A DNA stretch of 64,000 bases from NCBI GenBank assembly GCA_965153455.1, contig OZ234494.1, positions 20,522,001 through 20,586,000 on the forward strand. Direction: 5' to 3'. Position numbers and translations under genes: made by a program. The notes under the pieces were generated by a model. The model saw only the letters and a program-made list of their open reading frames with translations. It did no database searches and was not told the origin of the DNA. Below, one piece after another: positions 24,226-36,929 of the stretch; position 1 is the stretch's first letter; every line of letters begins with the position of its first letter. The stretch comes from Sphagnum compactum (lineage: Eukaryota > Bryophyta > Sphagnopsida > Sphagnales).

Positions 24226-24243
24226 AGGGTTTAGGGTTTAGGG
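24226..24243 (-). promoter_or_regulatory. Telo-box (tandem AAACCCT) upstream of POP1
   Basis: On the - strand the sequence is CCCTAAACCCTAAACCCT, about 275 bases before the POP1 start codon. Telo-boxes are common near transcription starts of plant genes for ribosome and RNA-processing components, so the location fits POP1. Function here is inferred from position only. Confidence 0.6.
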
Positions 24244-25650
24244 CTCATGCAAAATAAAGTGCATGATTTTTTTTTGTGCGAGAATTTTTTTTGTAATACC
24301 CGTAGTATAGGGGCAGCTTAAAAAATTCCAGGATTTTTCTTTTTTTTTCCCCAATTTCGTGATATCGAAAATTTTGAGATTTTTTTTTTCAAAAATTAGG
24401 AAAAATAGTCAATTTTACACTAGAAAACACAGAATTTCCCAATATTTTCCCAATTCTTTGGTTGAAAACATGACAAAATTTGTCCAGAGAAAAATACTTT
24501 CTGTTCAACAGTATTTTGAATAGTTTAACAGTAATTATGTGGAACTATTACAGTTAATTAATTTTGAAATTTGAAGTTGAAAATATTTCCAATATATTCT
24601 TTAATTTCTGTCCCAATTTTTTTAACTTTTGAAAAAAGTTATTAAATCTCAAATTTTCAAATTTTCTACAAGTAATATTAAAAATTTGCCACCAAAAAAA
24701 TCACTGGGTCACAATAGGAATTCCACTGGTTATTTGGAAACTCTGGTTGACCTTCAAGTAGAGTTTTCATATAACTAGGCAGGTGATCTTTGGAACTCAA
24801 TTGCATTGTGGTCTTAAAAACTACTTTTCACTAGGTTCAAGTTAACCATGATTCTGTCCCAAATATTTTGTCACAAATTCACTTTTAAAAAAAATAAAAA
24901 TCTTCAAATTTGGAAACCAATTTTCAAAAAACACCATGTTCTATATGAAGTCCCAATAAGTAGCCATAATTATAGAACAATGCTAAAATATTCTTAATTT
25001 CATATTCGTTTAAGGCAATATTTGGCTGAACCCTGTTATGGACAATCACTGATTTACAACTTCAACTACATCACAAAATTGCGAAAAAAAAAAACAATTC
25101 TTCCCATCGGTCTTTGGTAGATCACCAATTATTGCAAATAACCAATTATGTAAAGCTCAACCCAAAACTCCAAAAAATATTTATGGGGCTCATTTTTTGC
25201 ATTCTTCACCAAATGAAGATTGCATAATCTTCAAATATTTCTTTTGGCTTAAAAAAGACTTTCAGTAGAATTTGGTAATAAATCATGTAGCAAAAGAAAG
25301 TTGTGAAATTATAATTGCAAAACTTGCCATAAACATTTTGCAAAAATGATTTTGAAGAATGAAAAGGTTACATTTGTAGAGTTACAATTTTAAGTAAACA
25401 AAAGAGTTAAATGAAATCACAACTTCACAATTTAACATAACCATTTTAAAGGCACCGTTGAAAAGCTAGTAAATAACATTGGTTGCTAATGCAATGAAAT
25501 TTCAAATGATTCAAACATGAATTTGCAAGCAAATATTACTTGGATATTTTTCATGCATAAAAGAAAATCAAAGGATGAAAGTTTTTACATGCAATATTAG
25601 GATATTTTACATGCATATGTGAAAGTTGACAAATGAAAGACAATACCTTT
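24244..25650. other. AT-rich intergenic DNA, no gene seen
   Basis: Upstream flank of POP1. It is dominated by A/T runs and shows no exon-like segment or recognisable repeat on either strand. Confidence 0.5.
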
Positions 25651-25828
25651 TTCAATGCACTTCACACACTTGATGCCTTTTGTAATGGAATAGGGATCAC
25701 CTAGAAGCATTTTCAAATCCATTAGTATGAACTAGTAATGTGCATCCTGTAAGTACTTACTTGCCATTGCAACTATATTCTATGTTTTACATATTTTTAA
25801 GAATTGGCCCTTCCTTTTGACCCTCCAC
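25650..25828. repeat. About 170-bp repeat shared with 49,978-50,145
   Basis: From 'atgcacttcacacacttgat' to 'cccttccttttgaccctc' this matches 49,978-50,145 in the same orientation with few differences. On the - strand the 49.98 kb copy reads SITKGIKCVKCI and neighbouring residues without stops, whereas this copy has a stop, so an exon origin is possible but unproven. The right edge touches the retrotransposon relic. Confidence 0.65.
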
Positions 25829-26964
25829 ACGAAAAAAGAAGGTAAAGGAAGCAAAGCCAAAAAGGACGTTAAAGATCTTGATGCCATCAGGGAGGCAACA
25901 AAATTCAAAAGTGGGGACAAACATGGGAAGTAAGCTAGACGGAACCTAGGTCGAACATTTGCGGGGTCAAATAGACAACCCCACATAAGCCAATTGGAAA
26001 GCAAAATGATCAAAGGTGAAGGAAACAACTTGAGTAGGGCCGAGGATATGGATGTCATTGGTCGGGAAAAGGAAGAGACAAGAAAGGAAAACCCATAAAA
26101 ACAACACAAAGTGCATAAATAAATTAGGGCAAAAAGAGGCCTTGCAAGCAGTTCGACCTAACGGGTGTCCATAGAAGAAATAATGATATACAAAGCCCCT
26201 AAAGAAGAATGATGACTAAAATATAAAAGAATTCAAAGGCCATTAAAAAAACGAACAAAGGGAAAAAGTTGTGATAACTAGTCCCCCACTGTTCGAAACT
26301 CTTGGAAAATGGCCTTGCGTGAGATGGTGTTGAAAGTGTTTGCAATGTTTACTTGGAATACCACCCAATCAAGATGGGCATCCAAAGTGGCCCAAATACC
26401 AAAGACCATGGTCTCACAACCTCCTCTAACCGTCACCCTAACTTAATATGGTGACAAATGATAAACAAATGCATCACGAAACTATAGGCATAAAACCTTA
26501 TTCATTAACCGATATAACGCCTCTCCCACTGCAATTGAACGGATGATACTGAAAGGTTTAGCCAAAACTAAAAACCTACTAGCCCTAAGAACTCGAATCA
26601 CAAACCCAAGGATGTGGCTAGCGGTCACATGGGAACATAATTAGTTGAGCTGAATGAAGCCACTCGTTGAATCCTTAGGGTCAAAGGAATCTTGAAGATG
26701 CTTGAAGACCATGCCAGAAGGACCACTAACCAACAAGTTACACATGCACCAACAAATGGACCTAAAAGAGCTCACGAAAAGTTTAAGGTCTAAATTAGAT
26801 TGAAAGTTTAGTAAAGAATTTGAATAAGGCAAATTTGTGTCCAGTGGGTGCAAAGCTAGCAACGCACTAATCATCTTTAAGGATGTCAAAGTTGGAGCAA
26901 GAGAGACAAAATCCCTAGTAGCATGTGCAAACTCCCCAAGGTTAAACTTTGTCCCAATCGACAC
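25829..26964 (-). pseudogene. Decayed non-LTR retrotransposon, N-terminal/central reverse transcriptase region
   Basis: On the - strand the translation includes FSIIRSIAVGEALYRLMNK, HLSPY followed by VRVTVRGGCETMVFGI, and WVVFQVNIANTFNTISRKAI. This is the region around RT motif A of a LINE-type element; the expected catalytic Asp in 'V-D-x-x-N-A-F-N' is Asn, and stops occur after LCL and after LSPY. Further on, about 25,900-26,050, comes a decayed motif-C region. The part upstream (26,964-26,641) is one open frame with GEFAHATRDFVSL. The family is the same as the relic at the left edge of the window, which carries the C-terminal half. Confidence 0.65.
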
Positions 26965-26968
26965 TGCG

Positions 26969-26984
26969 AGGGGGGGGGGGGGGG
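26969..26984 (+). repeat. Homopolymer G tract
   Basis: About 16 consecutive G. A second G-rich run lies at about 43,768-43,790. Exact lengths in such tracts are often uncertain in assemblies. Confidence 0.7.
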
Positions 26985-28080
26985 TGCCATAGGGATAGAA
27001 TCAAAATCAGGCAAAGCTAAAGACATGCCCATAACTAAGGACAAGGTTGTCGCTCGCACTTATGCTTGCAAAAGGTGTTATGCTTAAAGTTCTTCCTAAT
27101 CATTAGAAAATAATTGTCAAAGGTGTGCCCTAGTCTCTCTATGCTTGGCTAATCCCTCACAAGGGGGAAGAAAAGGACACCACTAAAAGAACAATAAGAA
27201 TAAGTGTTAGGCTATCACATCAAATAGGTCATGGGCTAAAGGGTCAAGAGGAAGGCAAAACACAAGTTGCACCTCCTGCTAAAGAACAAAAGGGATGTGT
27301 GAATATAAACACAACCAAGAAAGGCCCAAATGGAAAGCACTCAAAGGATCTAACACCAAAATCTAAGCCCAAGCCATTGGGGTGGAGGGGGGGCCAAAGA
27401 GGAAACATAAGAACCTGGAAAGCCACCTAGAGGGGGAACCTAATAAACTAGAAAATGTTTTTGATGCTGAGCCATGCCACGTTGGGAAAGTAAGGCTCCA
27501 CAACCGGAACATGAAACATTGCAAAGAGCCACACCCCTACCCCCAAAGGATAATGATACACCAAAAGGGCCACGAAACGCTCAAAAAATCAAACTGAAAC
27601 AAGAACCTGGAGGAGGCCCAAGAGCTAAAGAAGGAAGGGCCTCCATTGTGTCAAAAGAGAAGGGAGAATAATGAAAAAAAAAAAAAGATAGAAAGAAAAA
27701 AAAACAAAAAAAAACCAAAAGAAAGAAAGAAAAAAATAGAAAAATAAGAAACAGGAATAGAAGTTTTTAGATATAAAAAAAACACCTTAGATTGTCATGC
27801 TTCTTACACCCACCGACCCTTCTGCTCCTACCATCGCTAGGGCATGTCCTTGACACCTTAACACATTTGCTACCATTGCCAAAACCTAAACTACCACCTT
27901 TTCTACCCCTTCTGTGTTCTCCCTCCCACCTATTCTGTGTCTTCTTCAAAAATGACCCCACCATCGCCTCCTCTCTCTTTCACTTTCTTTGGAAATGGAT
28001 AAAACTGATTTTCCCAGGTAAAGCTAAAGAAAGGAGTGAAGGCAAAGAGGGCAATGGAAAAGAAAGTTAATGTTTCCATC
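26985..28080. other. Retroelement flank and A-rich region, no gene recognised
   Basis: The part up to about 27,650 probably belongs to the 5' region of the retrotransposon relic on the - strand. From about 27,665 to 27,780 it is almost pure A with scattered G. No known domain is seen. Confidence 0.4.
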
Positions 28081-28400
28081 AAGATTTTTCTTCAAAAGTC
28101 AGAGGCTGAACCAAATAAAAACAAAGTGTTAATGAGGTTTTACTTTATAAGAATTTTTTTTGTGTCAATTAGTTGTAATAGTGTAAAGGCAACACCTTTA
28201 AGTGCAAAAAATGTTAGGATTGAATCTTTTGATTATGAATATTAATCAAATGAAATGGGAGATCAAAGTTGATCCAAAATAGTTATCTTCCCCAGGCTTC
28301 AACACTGATTTTGGGTCCCTTTTTATCAATCTTCTTCCAATCATTCATGTTCCATTCTTCCTTCACTATGTTCTAATATAAAAACATGGGAATAAAACAA
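28080..28400. repeat. About 300-bp repeat shared with 55,565-55,860
   Basis: Landmarks in the same order and orientation at both sites: ccatcaagattt, gaggctgaacca, tgtgtcaattagttgta, ccccaggc.tcaacactga, tatcaatcttcttccaa, acatgggaataaaac. The 55.6 kb copy lacks about 30 bp present here. Neither copy has a convincing reading frame. Confidence 0.7.
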
Positions 28401-31400
28401 TGTTGGGTGGTTTTCATTAGGGGACTCGATTTTTAATTGGTTTTCAGTTTGGTTTTCACATTGAAAATTCACTATTCTGATTTTGGGTGAAAACCAAGTT
28501 TGAAACCGGTTATAAGGTTATCACTTATGTGAGAACCGACTAGGAGAATTGGAACCAAAAAAAAAACTAGATGGGTTTTCATATGAAAACCCAAGTTCGG
28601 TTCTTTAGGTCTAGTAAGGACAAAAAAACCTTAAATGACATTTCATTGATTGATTCAGTGTTCAAAGATGTATTAGCCCCTTTACTACCCTTTCCAATTT
28701 GGATAGGTGCTTGTAGTGGTTTAACTATCAATGATAGGGACACGATTATCATATAGACACAATGCACATGTCCATGCCATCAACATTGGAGGCTAAGTCC
28801 TAACAAACCATGTATGTTTTGGGAACAACATTTGTGTTTCAAGTGTTGAAGAACACAAGTGACAACAAGTGATAGTGGTATAAAGATGATTTTTGAACAA
28901 GAATGTGTTTCATGTCCAAATGACTGAAGTCGAATCCTTGCAAGACTTGAAAATATATTGGAGTTAGATTATGGGGTCTTCAATATAGTTGTTTTGTTAT
29001 GCAATTGGGTAAAAACAAATTACAATGGGAATAACACAATAATCAATTGAAATGAATATGGTTTCAAATTCATAAACTTTGTTTCCTTTATTGTCATTTT
29101 GGACCATTCCTTTTGTTTCCCACCACATGAATTTCTTATAAAAAAGGGTGGAAGGTAGTACTATGAAAAGGTCCTTGTGGAAGACGAGTGATAAACAAAA
29201 ATCAAATTGACTGTACAAATTTTGATTTCTTCAAGGCTGAAATGTTGATGAATAGTTAGGTTGACAAACTCCTATTTCTATTTTGGAGTTAATTCAAACC
29301 CCCGTTATTATAGGAGTTTGTACCATAATTATTACAACTCTAGTTGTTAATGGCCCTAATGGCAAGGAGGAAGATGGGTGTGAAAATGTAGAGGATTGAT
29401 TTGCAAGAAGTTTAAATAATTCAAGTTCATGTTAATTGTCTATGGCATTTATAAGTTTGGTTAATTGATTTTGCAATTACAAGTCTTTTTTAAAAATTAG
29501 ATTTTCATTGGCAAGCCTTGTGCTTTATGACGAATATTGCAAGTTTATAATTAATTATGGTCAAATTTGTTCAATAAAAGTATTGCAGGGTGGTTACAAG
29601 CTATAATGTAAACACAAATGAGTCACAATTTGACAAATTTCATTTCAACTCATTTTTTATGTATCTCTTTAGATATGTGGAAAAGATTTTATGATGGAAA
29701 TGTGCAATTAAAGGTGAATAACATCCTAAACTCTCATTATGTTGTGAAATTGTTGCACATGTATGAGCAATTTAATTGGTAATCAAAGAACATTTTTAGA
29801 TTATAAATGTTAATTGCAACTTTACAATGTAACCAAAGGATTAAAAAAAAAAATTTCAATGGGAATTTGTACATGTTTTTTTCATATGTAAAAAAAAAAA
29901 AACATAAAGAACAATATTTTGCATTAAAACTTTGAATTTGTCGTAAAATTTTGAAGTTTAAATTAAACGACATGTAAATATTTGGTATTACATTATGTTA
30001 AGACAATGTTGACCATTATGACCTTCTTAGATTGTAAAATGTCCTTCCATTGAAAATGGAGTTGGGTTAAGTCTTATTTTTATCATTTTGGAAGAATAAA
30101 ATGAAAAATTCAAATTAATGACAAAAAAATTATTGTTTTTATGGTCTTGTCAAACAAGGTGTTTTCAACAATCTTTATAAAATTATTTTGGTACATTTAC
30201 ATAAAAGAATGATTATGAATCAATTTCATATTCCTAGTTTGTGTAATTTTTTTATATCACTAAAGTATAATCAACTAGATATGATATTTATAATAATTCA
30301 CCATTATTGAAATTTATGTTTTACTACTTCTCCTACCATATGTACTTCCAATTTCGACTCCATCTATCTTCATTGTACCATGCAAATGCCTTGTAATGTA
30401 TTTTTGTGCCCTTTTTTCAATTTGAAATTAAATTGACCATGTGTATCTTGTGATTATTTGAACCTTTATAGACATATGTGGCTTGAAATAGGTTAATAGA
30501 GATGTTGATTTGTTTTCTATGCAAATGCAGTCTAAGTATTAAGATTAGATTGATGGCAACATGTCTTTTGCAATTGGAATATTTTCTTTATGTGGTTTGA
30601 GTCATTATAAAACACTATTTGAATTAATGCTTATTCAAGTCAAGTTGTTACAAATATGATCATCACATTGTACATCTATCATAGATTTAAAAAAATATTT
30701 GTTTCAAGGAAATAATTTCAAAAAATAATCGAAAGAAAAGTATTTACACATTACAAGACATATGAACTAACACTTTAATCATATATAACATCTAAACTAT
30801 CACTTTAATCACATATAACATGTGTCCATGTTGCATGTTGAATGACCTATTTTGATGATATTACACAATTATAGAATCCAAGTAAGCAACGCACCAACCA
30901 TGTGTACATGGCAGCGTCTAATATGACTAGAGGGGTAGTTGTAATTAGTCATAATGGACACCATTACTTTTCATGTTAGTCAAATTGGACAAGGCCAATC
31001 CTTTAAGATGACTAAATTTGAATGTGTAGTAATTGTAGTCACAATATCACTATTGTAAAAGCCATGGTTTTATCCTAATGTATTAGGGCAATATTCATTA
31101 AAAAGGTAGGAGAGGGATTCCTCACCTAACCTTACAAAACTTGCTTTCACCATCTCCAAGAAGGATGAATGAACACCTAAGAGGATGGAAGCCCTTTTTG
31201 ATAGAAAATATTGTTTGACCTTGAATAGGTAGGTGCTAGTAATAAAGAGGCATCATAAGGGAGGGTTTTACCTATTTCTGGAGGACAATGATAGCTCTTC
31301 TCCTCACACTAGATAGTCACATTGCTCCCTTGAAAAGAGAACATTAGAGAGAGAACTTCACCTTGTAGGTTTAGGAACATCATGCTATAAGTGTGAGAAA

Positions 31401-32880
31401 AGGGAAGAATGGAAGGAACCAATTTGTAGGTGCAAATCAGGCTTTTTTGTTTCCTTGTGATATATGAACAAAATGCGAAGTTAAAAAGGGAAGAAAAAGG
31501 AGTGATTTTGGAGGATTTCAATCCTTAGAACTATGAGGAGAAATGTAACAATTGCCAAAGTCAAATTTGTGGTTTTCATTGTGTAGCCAAATATATAGAA
31601 GGATGATTAAAGATTTGTTTTTCATTTTTGGTTTATAGCCTGATTTGACTAAATCTTTCTAGAAACGATTGCCACTATATCTAAATCTTTGAATGAATGA
31701 TCACCACTTTAACTATGAACAAAAATTCCTGGAAAAGAACATTGGTGTAGATGGGTGTTACCTCTTTAGGCTTGACCAAAAGTGAACACATGCATTGTCA
31801 AAATTTTGATATTCAATCAAATCATCAAGAATTGATAGAGAAGAAACCATGTTCAACACAATAGTTTCCAAACTTTTGTCGTTTCTGAAATATTTAATGT
31901 TTTAATGCATTCAAATTTACACTATGGTAGATAGTAGTACAGGTAAATGAATCCATGGTGAAATGATTGGGTAAAAAAGTAATGAATGTGAGACAAGACG
32001 GCAAATTTGCACACACTTGTCGCCAATTAACATTGTCATAAAGTATAAGTACCGATAAATTAAATTCCAAAGTTGAAGCCTTAATGGGTTAAAGAGTATA
32101 ATATCTAATAGAAAGAAATATGGGTAAATGGGCGTGGTACAAATGTTAGTAGAGAGTCCAAACAGAGTATAACAAGCCTTTTGACCAAGGATTGAACCTC
32201 CAATAACCCTTAAGCATTAGGGCAGACCAAATTCATCTGCCTAACTGTAAGTCTGCTTAGCTCCTAGTCATAGATCCAATAAACACAATGCCTGGCTTTG
32301 AGATGCTATGCACATTGATAAATTCCATGCTTGCAATGAACTAGCATGCAAAGAATTTGAAGATTTTGGAGCATGCAAACATCATGTCAGATTGTAACAT
32401 TGTTGAAGCTTGAAGCAGCTGGCTACAAATACTGAACTTGCTATATAATATAATTATTTTCCATTAATTATATGAATATGCTGTTGTTCTGTAGTATTGA
32501 TAGACAGTCACTGCTAAGTGAGTGTTTTCTGAATTAGCAATCAGTGAATCCCTGTCACTCAGAAAACCAGCAGCAGTAGTTACACCTTCATCACCACCCT
32601 CTGGCAGGATCTCAATCAACACTCATCTCTTGATTGGAATCTGCAGACATACACATTTAGTCATGCACATACTACATGGTCAAGTATAACACCTCCATAC
32701 TTACTACTTATGTCAATCTAAATAGAATTGAGAGATGACCCTACAACTATGTTATAGCAATTTCCATATCCAACAACATATCAGCAAGCAGGAAAGAGGA
32801 AAGGAAAAAGGAGGCCCAACCCTTCAAAACAGATGAAAGACTGAGAAAAAGGGTTTGAATATATTTTCCGAAGTACTTGG
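28400..32880. other. Long AT-rich intergenic region, no gene recognised
   Basis: At 28,430-28,620 there are palindromic phrases such as gggttttcatatgaaaaccc, suggesting a small inverted-repeat element. At 32,497-32,570 a segment is the inverted counterpart of 12,220-12,296. Elsewhere I see only AT-rich sequence with short random frames. Confidence 0.45.
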
Positions 32881-35800
32881 AAATTCTTCCTACTTGCAAT
32901 TTAGCTCAACTTGCAGATGCCCCTCTTTTAAGGTTATGGAACTTCAGATCTGATGACATAGCAGCAATCAGCAAGCATGAAAAAGGAAAAAACTGATTTC
33001 AAAACAAATAACAAGACAACCAAAAAAGATTGACAAGCAGTTTCAAGGACATACACATGTTCAGGAACCTTCAACAGCAACATTAATGGTACTGACCACA
33101 TGGTGTAACATCCCCACTGACTTCACCAGTGGCGTTCTCTTTTTTTTCCCCCAATTTTGTGATGTGGCATGAGTTGTGATCATTCAAAAGACAACATCGC
33201 AGACTTAGGCTAAAAAAAAAAAATGAAAATTAATAACATTCTTTTTCCCAGTTTGAAAGAAAAAACCAAAACTTGACAGCTGGCAAATATTCCCCAAGAA
33301 AGAAAAAACAGCTTCACCATTTCCTGGCAAGGGGTGGAAGTTAATGTCAAACATTAACCAACATACTGAGTCTCAGTCACATGATTGCCAATAACAATTG
33401 GAAAACCTTAGCCACTATGCTGGTTAGCCCAAGAAAATGGGAAAGTGCAGGAGGTGACCCAAAACCAAGAAGGAAGAAAACAAAATGATGAACAGAAAGA
33501 GAAAAAAACAAGAAATCGCAAAACCCCAAGAGAGGAGGGTGATTACAAAGAAAAACAAGAGCTTTGAGAGCAAGATCTTTAGAGGATACAGTGCACTCAG
33601 AAAAACTCCCCACTGAACATAAAAAGTCTGGTTCCAAATAATCATGTTGAGGATTCTAAAGGCAGAGCAGCAAACCTCCGGTTCCATTGAAAAGAACTTT
33701 GGTGAGTAACCTTTACTCATCAGTACACCAAAGACTATGAAGACTATGATAACTATGATAGATATGATGGTTCTTTTGAGCTACAAAGCCTTACAACATA
33801 TAATTTCACAAAATCTGAGATATAGGGATGCACATGAGACATAAGATTCATGTTAATACCGGTGAATTTTGGCTGAGAATGCTTCTCAAAATGTCAATGC
33901 TTAACTTAGATATCTTGAGATATTGCTAAATGCAAGGAATTGTAAGAGGAGTCATTGGAAGTATGATTAAGCTCACAACATGATATAGGCTTAATGCCAC
34001 CACAAACAGTGTCTCTGTTCAGATACATGAAGTTGAAGAATTCAGGTATATCAGGAACAAACAGATCATCTACAAACCTTCTGACGGATAACTTAAAAAA
34101 GAAAAAATGGATGGGAATTACAATTCACAAAAGGATCCAAAAAATCAAACTTGCAAGTCGAATGGTACAAGTCAGATAAAAAGACCAAAGAACTAGTACC
34201 CACTTAGATATCCATCAAATGGCCAAAGATTGCCTGATCAAACAAGAGGAACAAGTCACATCTAGCTAAGAAGATAAAACTGTAGCATTTGCTATTTTGA
34301 AGCTATGGAGAGACTCCTAGTATCATCCTTATCCTTCAACCAAAACTCTAACATTATACAAAATCATTGGGAAGCTCTGATATGTTGAAATTCCAAAAAG
34401 AAAATTCTCTTTATCAAGCAACCCTCAAGTCCTCTTTTACAGAATCTACACCGGGTAGGCTTTTTTCTTCAGAAGAATAAAGTTGACCATCTGAGAACAA
34501 AGAAAAATTTGGGACTACAAAGCCTCAAGAACCTGTAAAACTGACCATTGATGATGCCCGACTTAGCAGTAATAGAGATTTGGAATGAATATGAGGCATA
34601 TATATCATGTCAATACCTGCATACTCTGGTTTGAGAATATTCATCAAAGATATCACAGGATATACCTTGAGGACTCTTGCTTAGGAACAAATTTGCTAAG
34701 ACCTGTCTCAATAGCTTCCTGAAGTTGGATATTATTCTGAAGAGACTAGAAAAAATACACAATTTCTAAATCCACAGAGAAAATGGCCACATCCATAGAA
34801 ATCACATGGGAGAAAGTGAGGATCAATACAGATTTCGAAATTGGAGCACAACCTCTAAAGTTAAGGCTGAACAACATTGACAGTCAAATTCCATGACCTT
34901 CGACCACAACATGTACTGTAAGCACGAGCTAACGTAACATCCCCACTGCCTTCATCAGCCTCTGGCTGTGGGTGAAGACCAGTCTTGTACATTCACCAAC
35001 CTACCAAGTTTCTGACACAAGACTGGTGATAATGGGAAAACAGCTGTGATGCTGGCTTGCTCAACAAAACATAAAACTGGAGATGACCAAAGAAGCCAAC
35101 CAGAAAGAGGAACATGAAAGCAGAGAAAGCCCAAAGGAACCGCCCACAGAAGGAGGAAGAGAAGAGAGAAACAACACAGAACAGTAAGAGCATGACTTTA
35201 AAGATAAGCTGGGTTTTGGAACCTCCCCAATAAGGATTGAGAAGCCCTGGAAAGCATTTTGAACACTCAAAAAGGCAGGAACACAAAACAGAATTTTTTT
35301 CCATGAAGGAAATCTCTGGTTAGATTTAATGGAAACTCTGAGGAATAACCCTTTCTCCTCAGAAGACTCATTCAGCTTACCATTTGAGGTACCAAGAAAA
35401 CTCTTTTGAGCTACAAACCATTGAGAACCTACAGAACTGACTACTGATGATGCCAGATTCAGCAGAATTGGAAATATTGGAATCCTCATAGCATTCCAAA
35501 TAATCAAGACAAAGGAAACACATGCCAGGATACAAAATCACTCCGGACCATAGTTACATTGTAGCATGTTACTAATTTTAATTAATGTATGGTAACATTA
35601 CATACATATATGCATACATAACAGGCACAGCAACACATATTAGGGTTTGTAATATTCATACTTTAGAATTAGGGTACTAGGGTTTGCTGGAGACTTTTTT
35701 TTAAACTGTTAAATGTGACACAGTCAACACAAAATCACTCAGAAATAAAGCTCATGGCACAGAGAGGAAGAGACGAACCTGTGTACATCTCGGAAGTGTT

Positions 35801-36575
35801 TATAGCTGCACAAAATCAAGCATTCAAATCTGCAAGAGCCAACACGAAATCACCCATAGTGACAAGGATGTCCACCTCATGTAATGACTCAAGATGTGGG
35901 GCTCGCATCCAATACCTGGGGCATTCACAAACAAGCAAATGGGTTTAGCAAAACAGACAGCACCTCCATGTCTACAACAGTTATCTGTGCTTTCTGATTC
36001 CTTGCTTCTTCACACTGTCTTCCTTAAGTATATTCATCCAGCAATTCCACCAGCCTAATGCACCAAAACTGGTAGGCACAGGCTTGCCTGCACCCAATAT
36101 CAGTTGGCTGGGTTGCTGGTAGCACCAAGGACAGATCGATCTCATGCATATGGCAATGTGAATGCTCCCAAAAATTGCCATGATAAAAGCTATCACTGCT
36201 CTCAAAGTTCCATCACCTGTAGAGAGCAGAACGCTTTGCATTTATCACCAACTGCTCCAACTCTAGTGTGCTGAGGTTCTCTGTTATTGATGCTGCAGAA
36301 CCCATGTTGTTTAGTGCCAGCTGAAAATGATAAAAAAAAGAAAATTCAGAAGTCCAGAGGCTTACACACGAAGCATCCGTGTAATACACTTTTCTTTGTG
36401 TTGTAAGGGATGCTAGACAAAATGATGTAATATAGCCATTTGCTGAAAAGCAGAGCAGCATACCAAGTGACTCCAAAGTAACATCATCACTAAGAACCGA
36501 GTTGCCCATCCTGTCCATTGTGAGGTCTCGCAGCATCTGCAAGTGGGATTCCATAGTTTGCAGCCCTCTGCCCAT
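32880..36575 (-). pseudogene. Partial copy of POP1 (copy B): intron 5 and part of exon 5, with inserted repeats
   Basis: 32,880-33,150 matches 20,555-20,835, from the exon 6 edge into intron 5. 35,400-36,575 matches 21,085-22,310, ending in exon 5, where the peptide LTMDRMGNSVLSDDVTLESL corresponds to the gene's FTMDQTGNSVLSNAVTLDSL. Order and orientation follow the gene. Between the two blocks lie about 2.25 kb of R1-type repeats that intron 5 lacks, apart from a short fragment. Only a remnant of coding sequence is present, so this is non-functional. The copied boundaries are inside an exon and at an intron edge, which excludes an mRNA origin. Confidence 0.75.
33150..35400. repeat. R1 interspersed repeats inside POP1 copy B
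   Basis: At least two R1-type stretches are visible. Landmarks are 'gtaacatccccactg.cttcatcag' (33,105 and 34,933), 'accaacatactgagt' or 'accaacctaccaagtttctg', purine-rich runs (33,470-33,520 and 35,100-35,170), 'tttacagaatct' (34,437) and 'ttgaccatctgagaacaaag' (34,482). No coding function is recognised. Confidence 0.5.
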
Positions 36576-36668
36576 AAAACATGATCTGGATTAAAAACCC
36601 ATAGCAGTTACTCTGTTTAAGAAGAATGCAGCATGAGCTGCCAACAAATTACAACTGGTGTTGAATCC

Positions 36669-36929
36669 TTCTCTTTTGTGAAGGTATACAAAAGTAGTAT
36701 CACTGGAATAGGGTTAAATGAATATCAATTCTTCCTGCAGGGTTGAAACCATCAACAGTGACATGTGTGGAACTACCATAGCATCCCACCATTGATTTCT
36801 TTTGTGAAGGTATACAAAAGTATTATCACTGGAACAGGGGCAAATGGATACCACTTCTCCCTGCAGGGGCATCAGACCATCAGCATTGACATGTCTGGTG
36901 GAACTACCATAGCATTCTCCCATTGATTT
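36669..36929. repeat. About 130-bp tandem duplication
   Basis: Two adjacent units each begin 'tcttttgtgaaggtataca', contain 'ttcttcctgcaggg' or its variant, and end 'accatagcat...cattgatt'. Units start near 36,669 and 36,798 and differ at roughly one base in eight. Confidence 0.7.

Noticed and set aside
23650-24241. Overlapping + strand frames of 107 and 152 codons
   Set aside because: They are antisense to POP1 exon 1 and its leader.
26969-26984. Poly-G tract as a functional element
   Set aside because: Homopolymers of this kind are error-prone in sequencing and assembly and lie inside a decayed retroelement.
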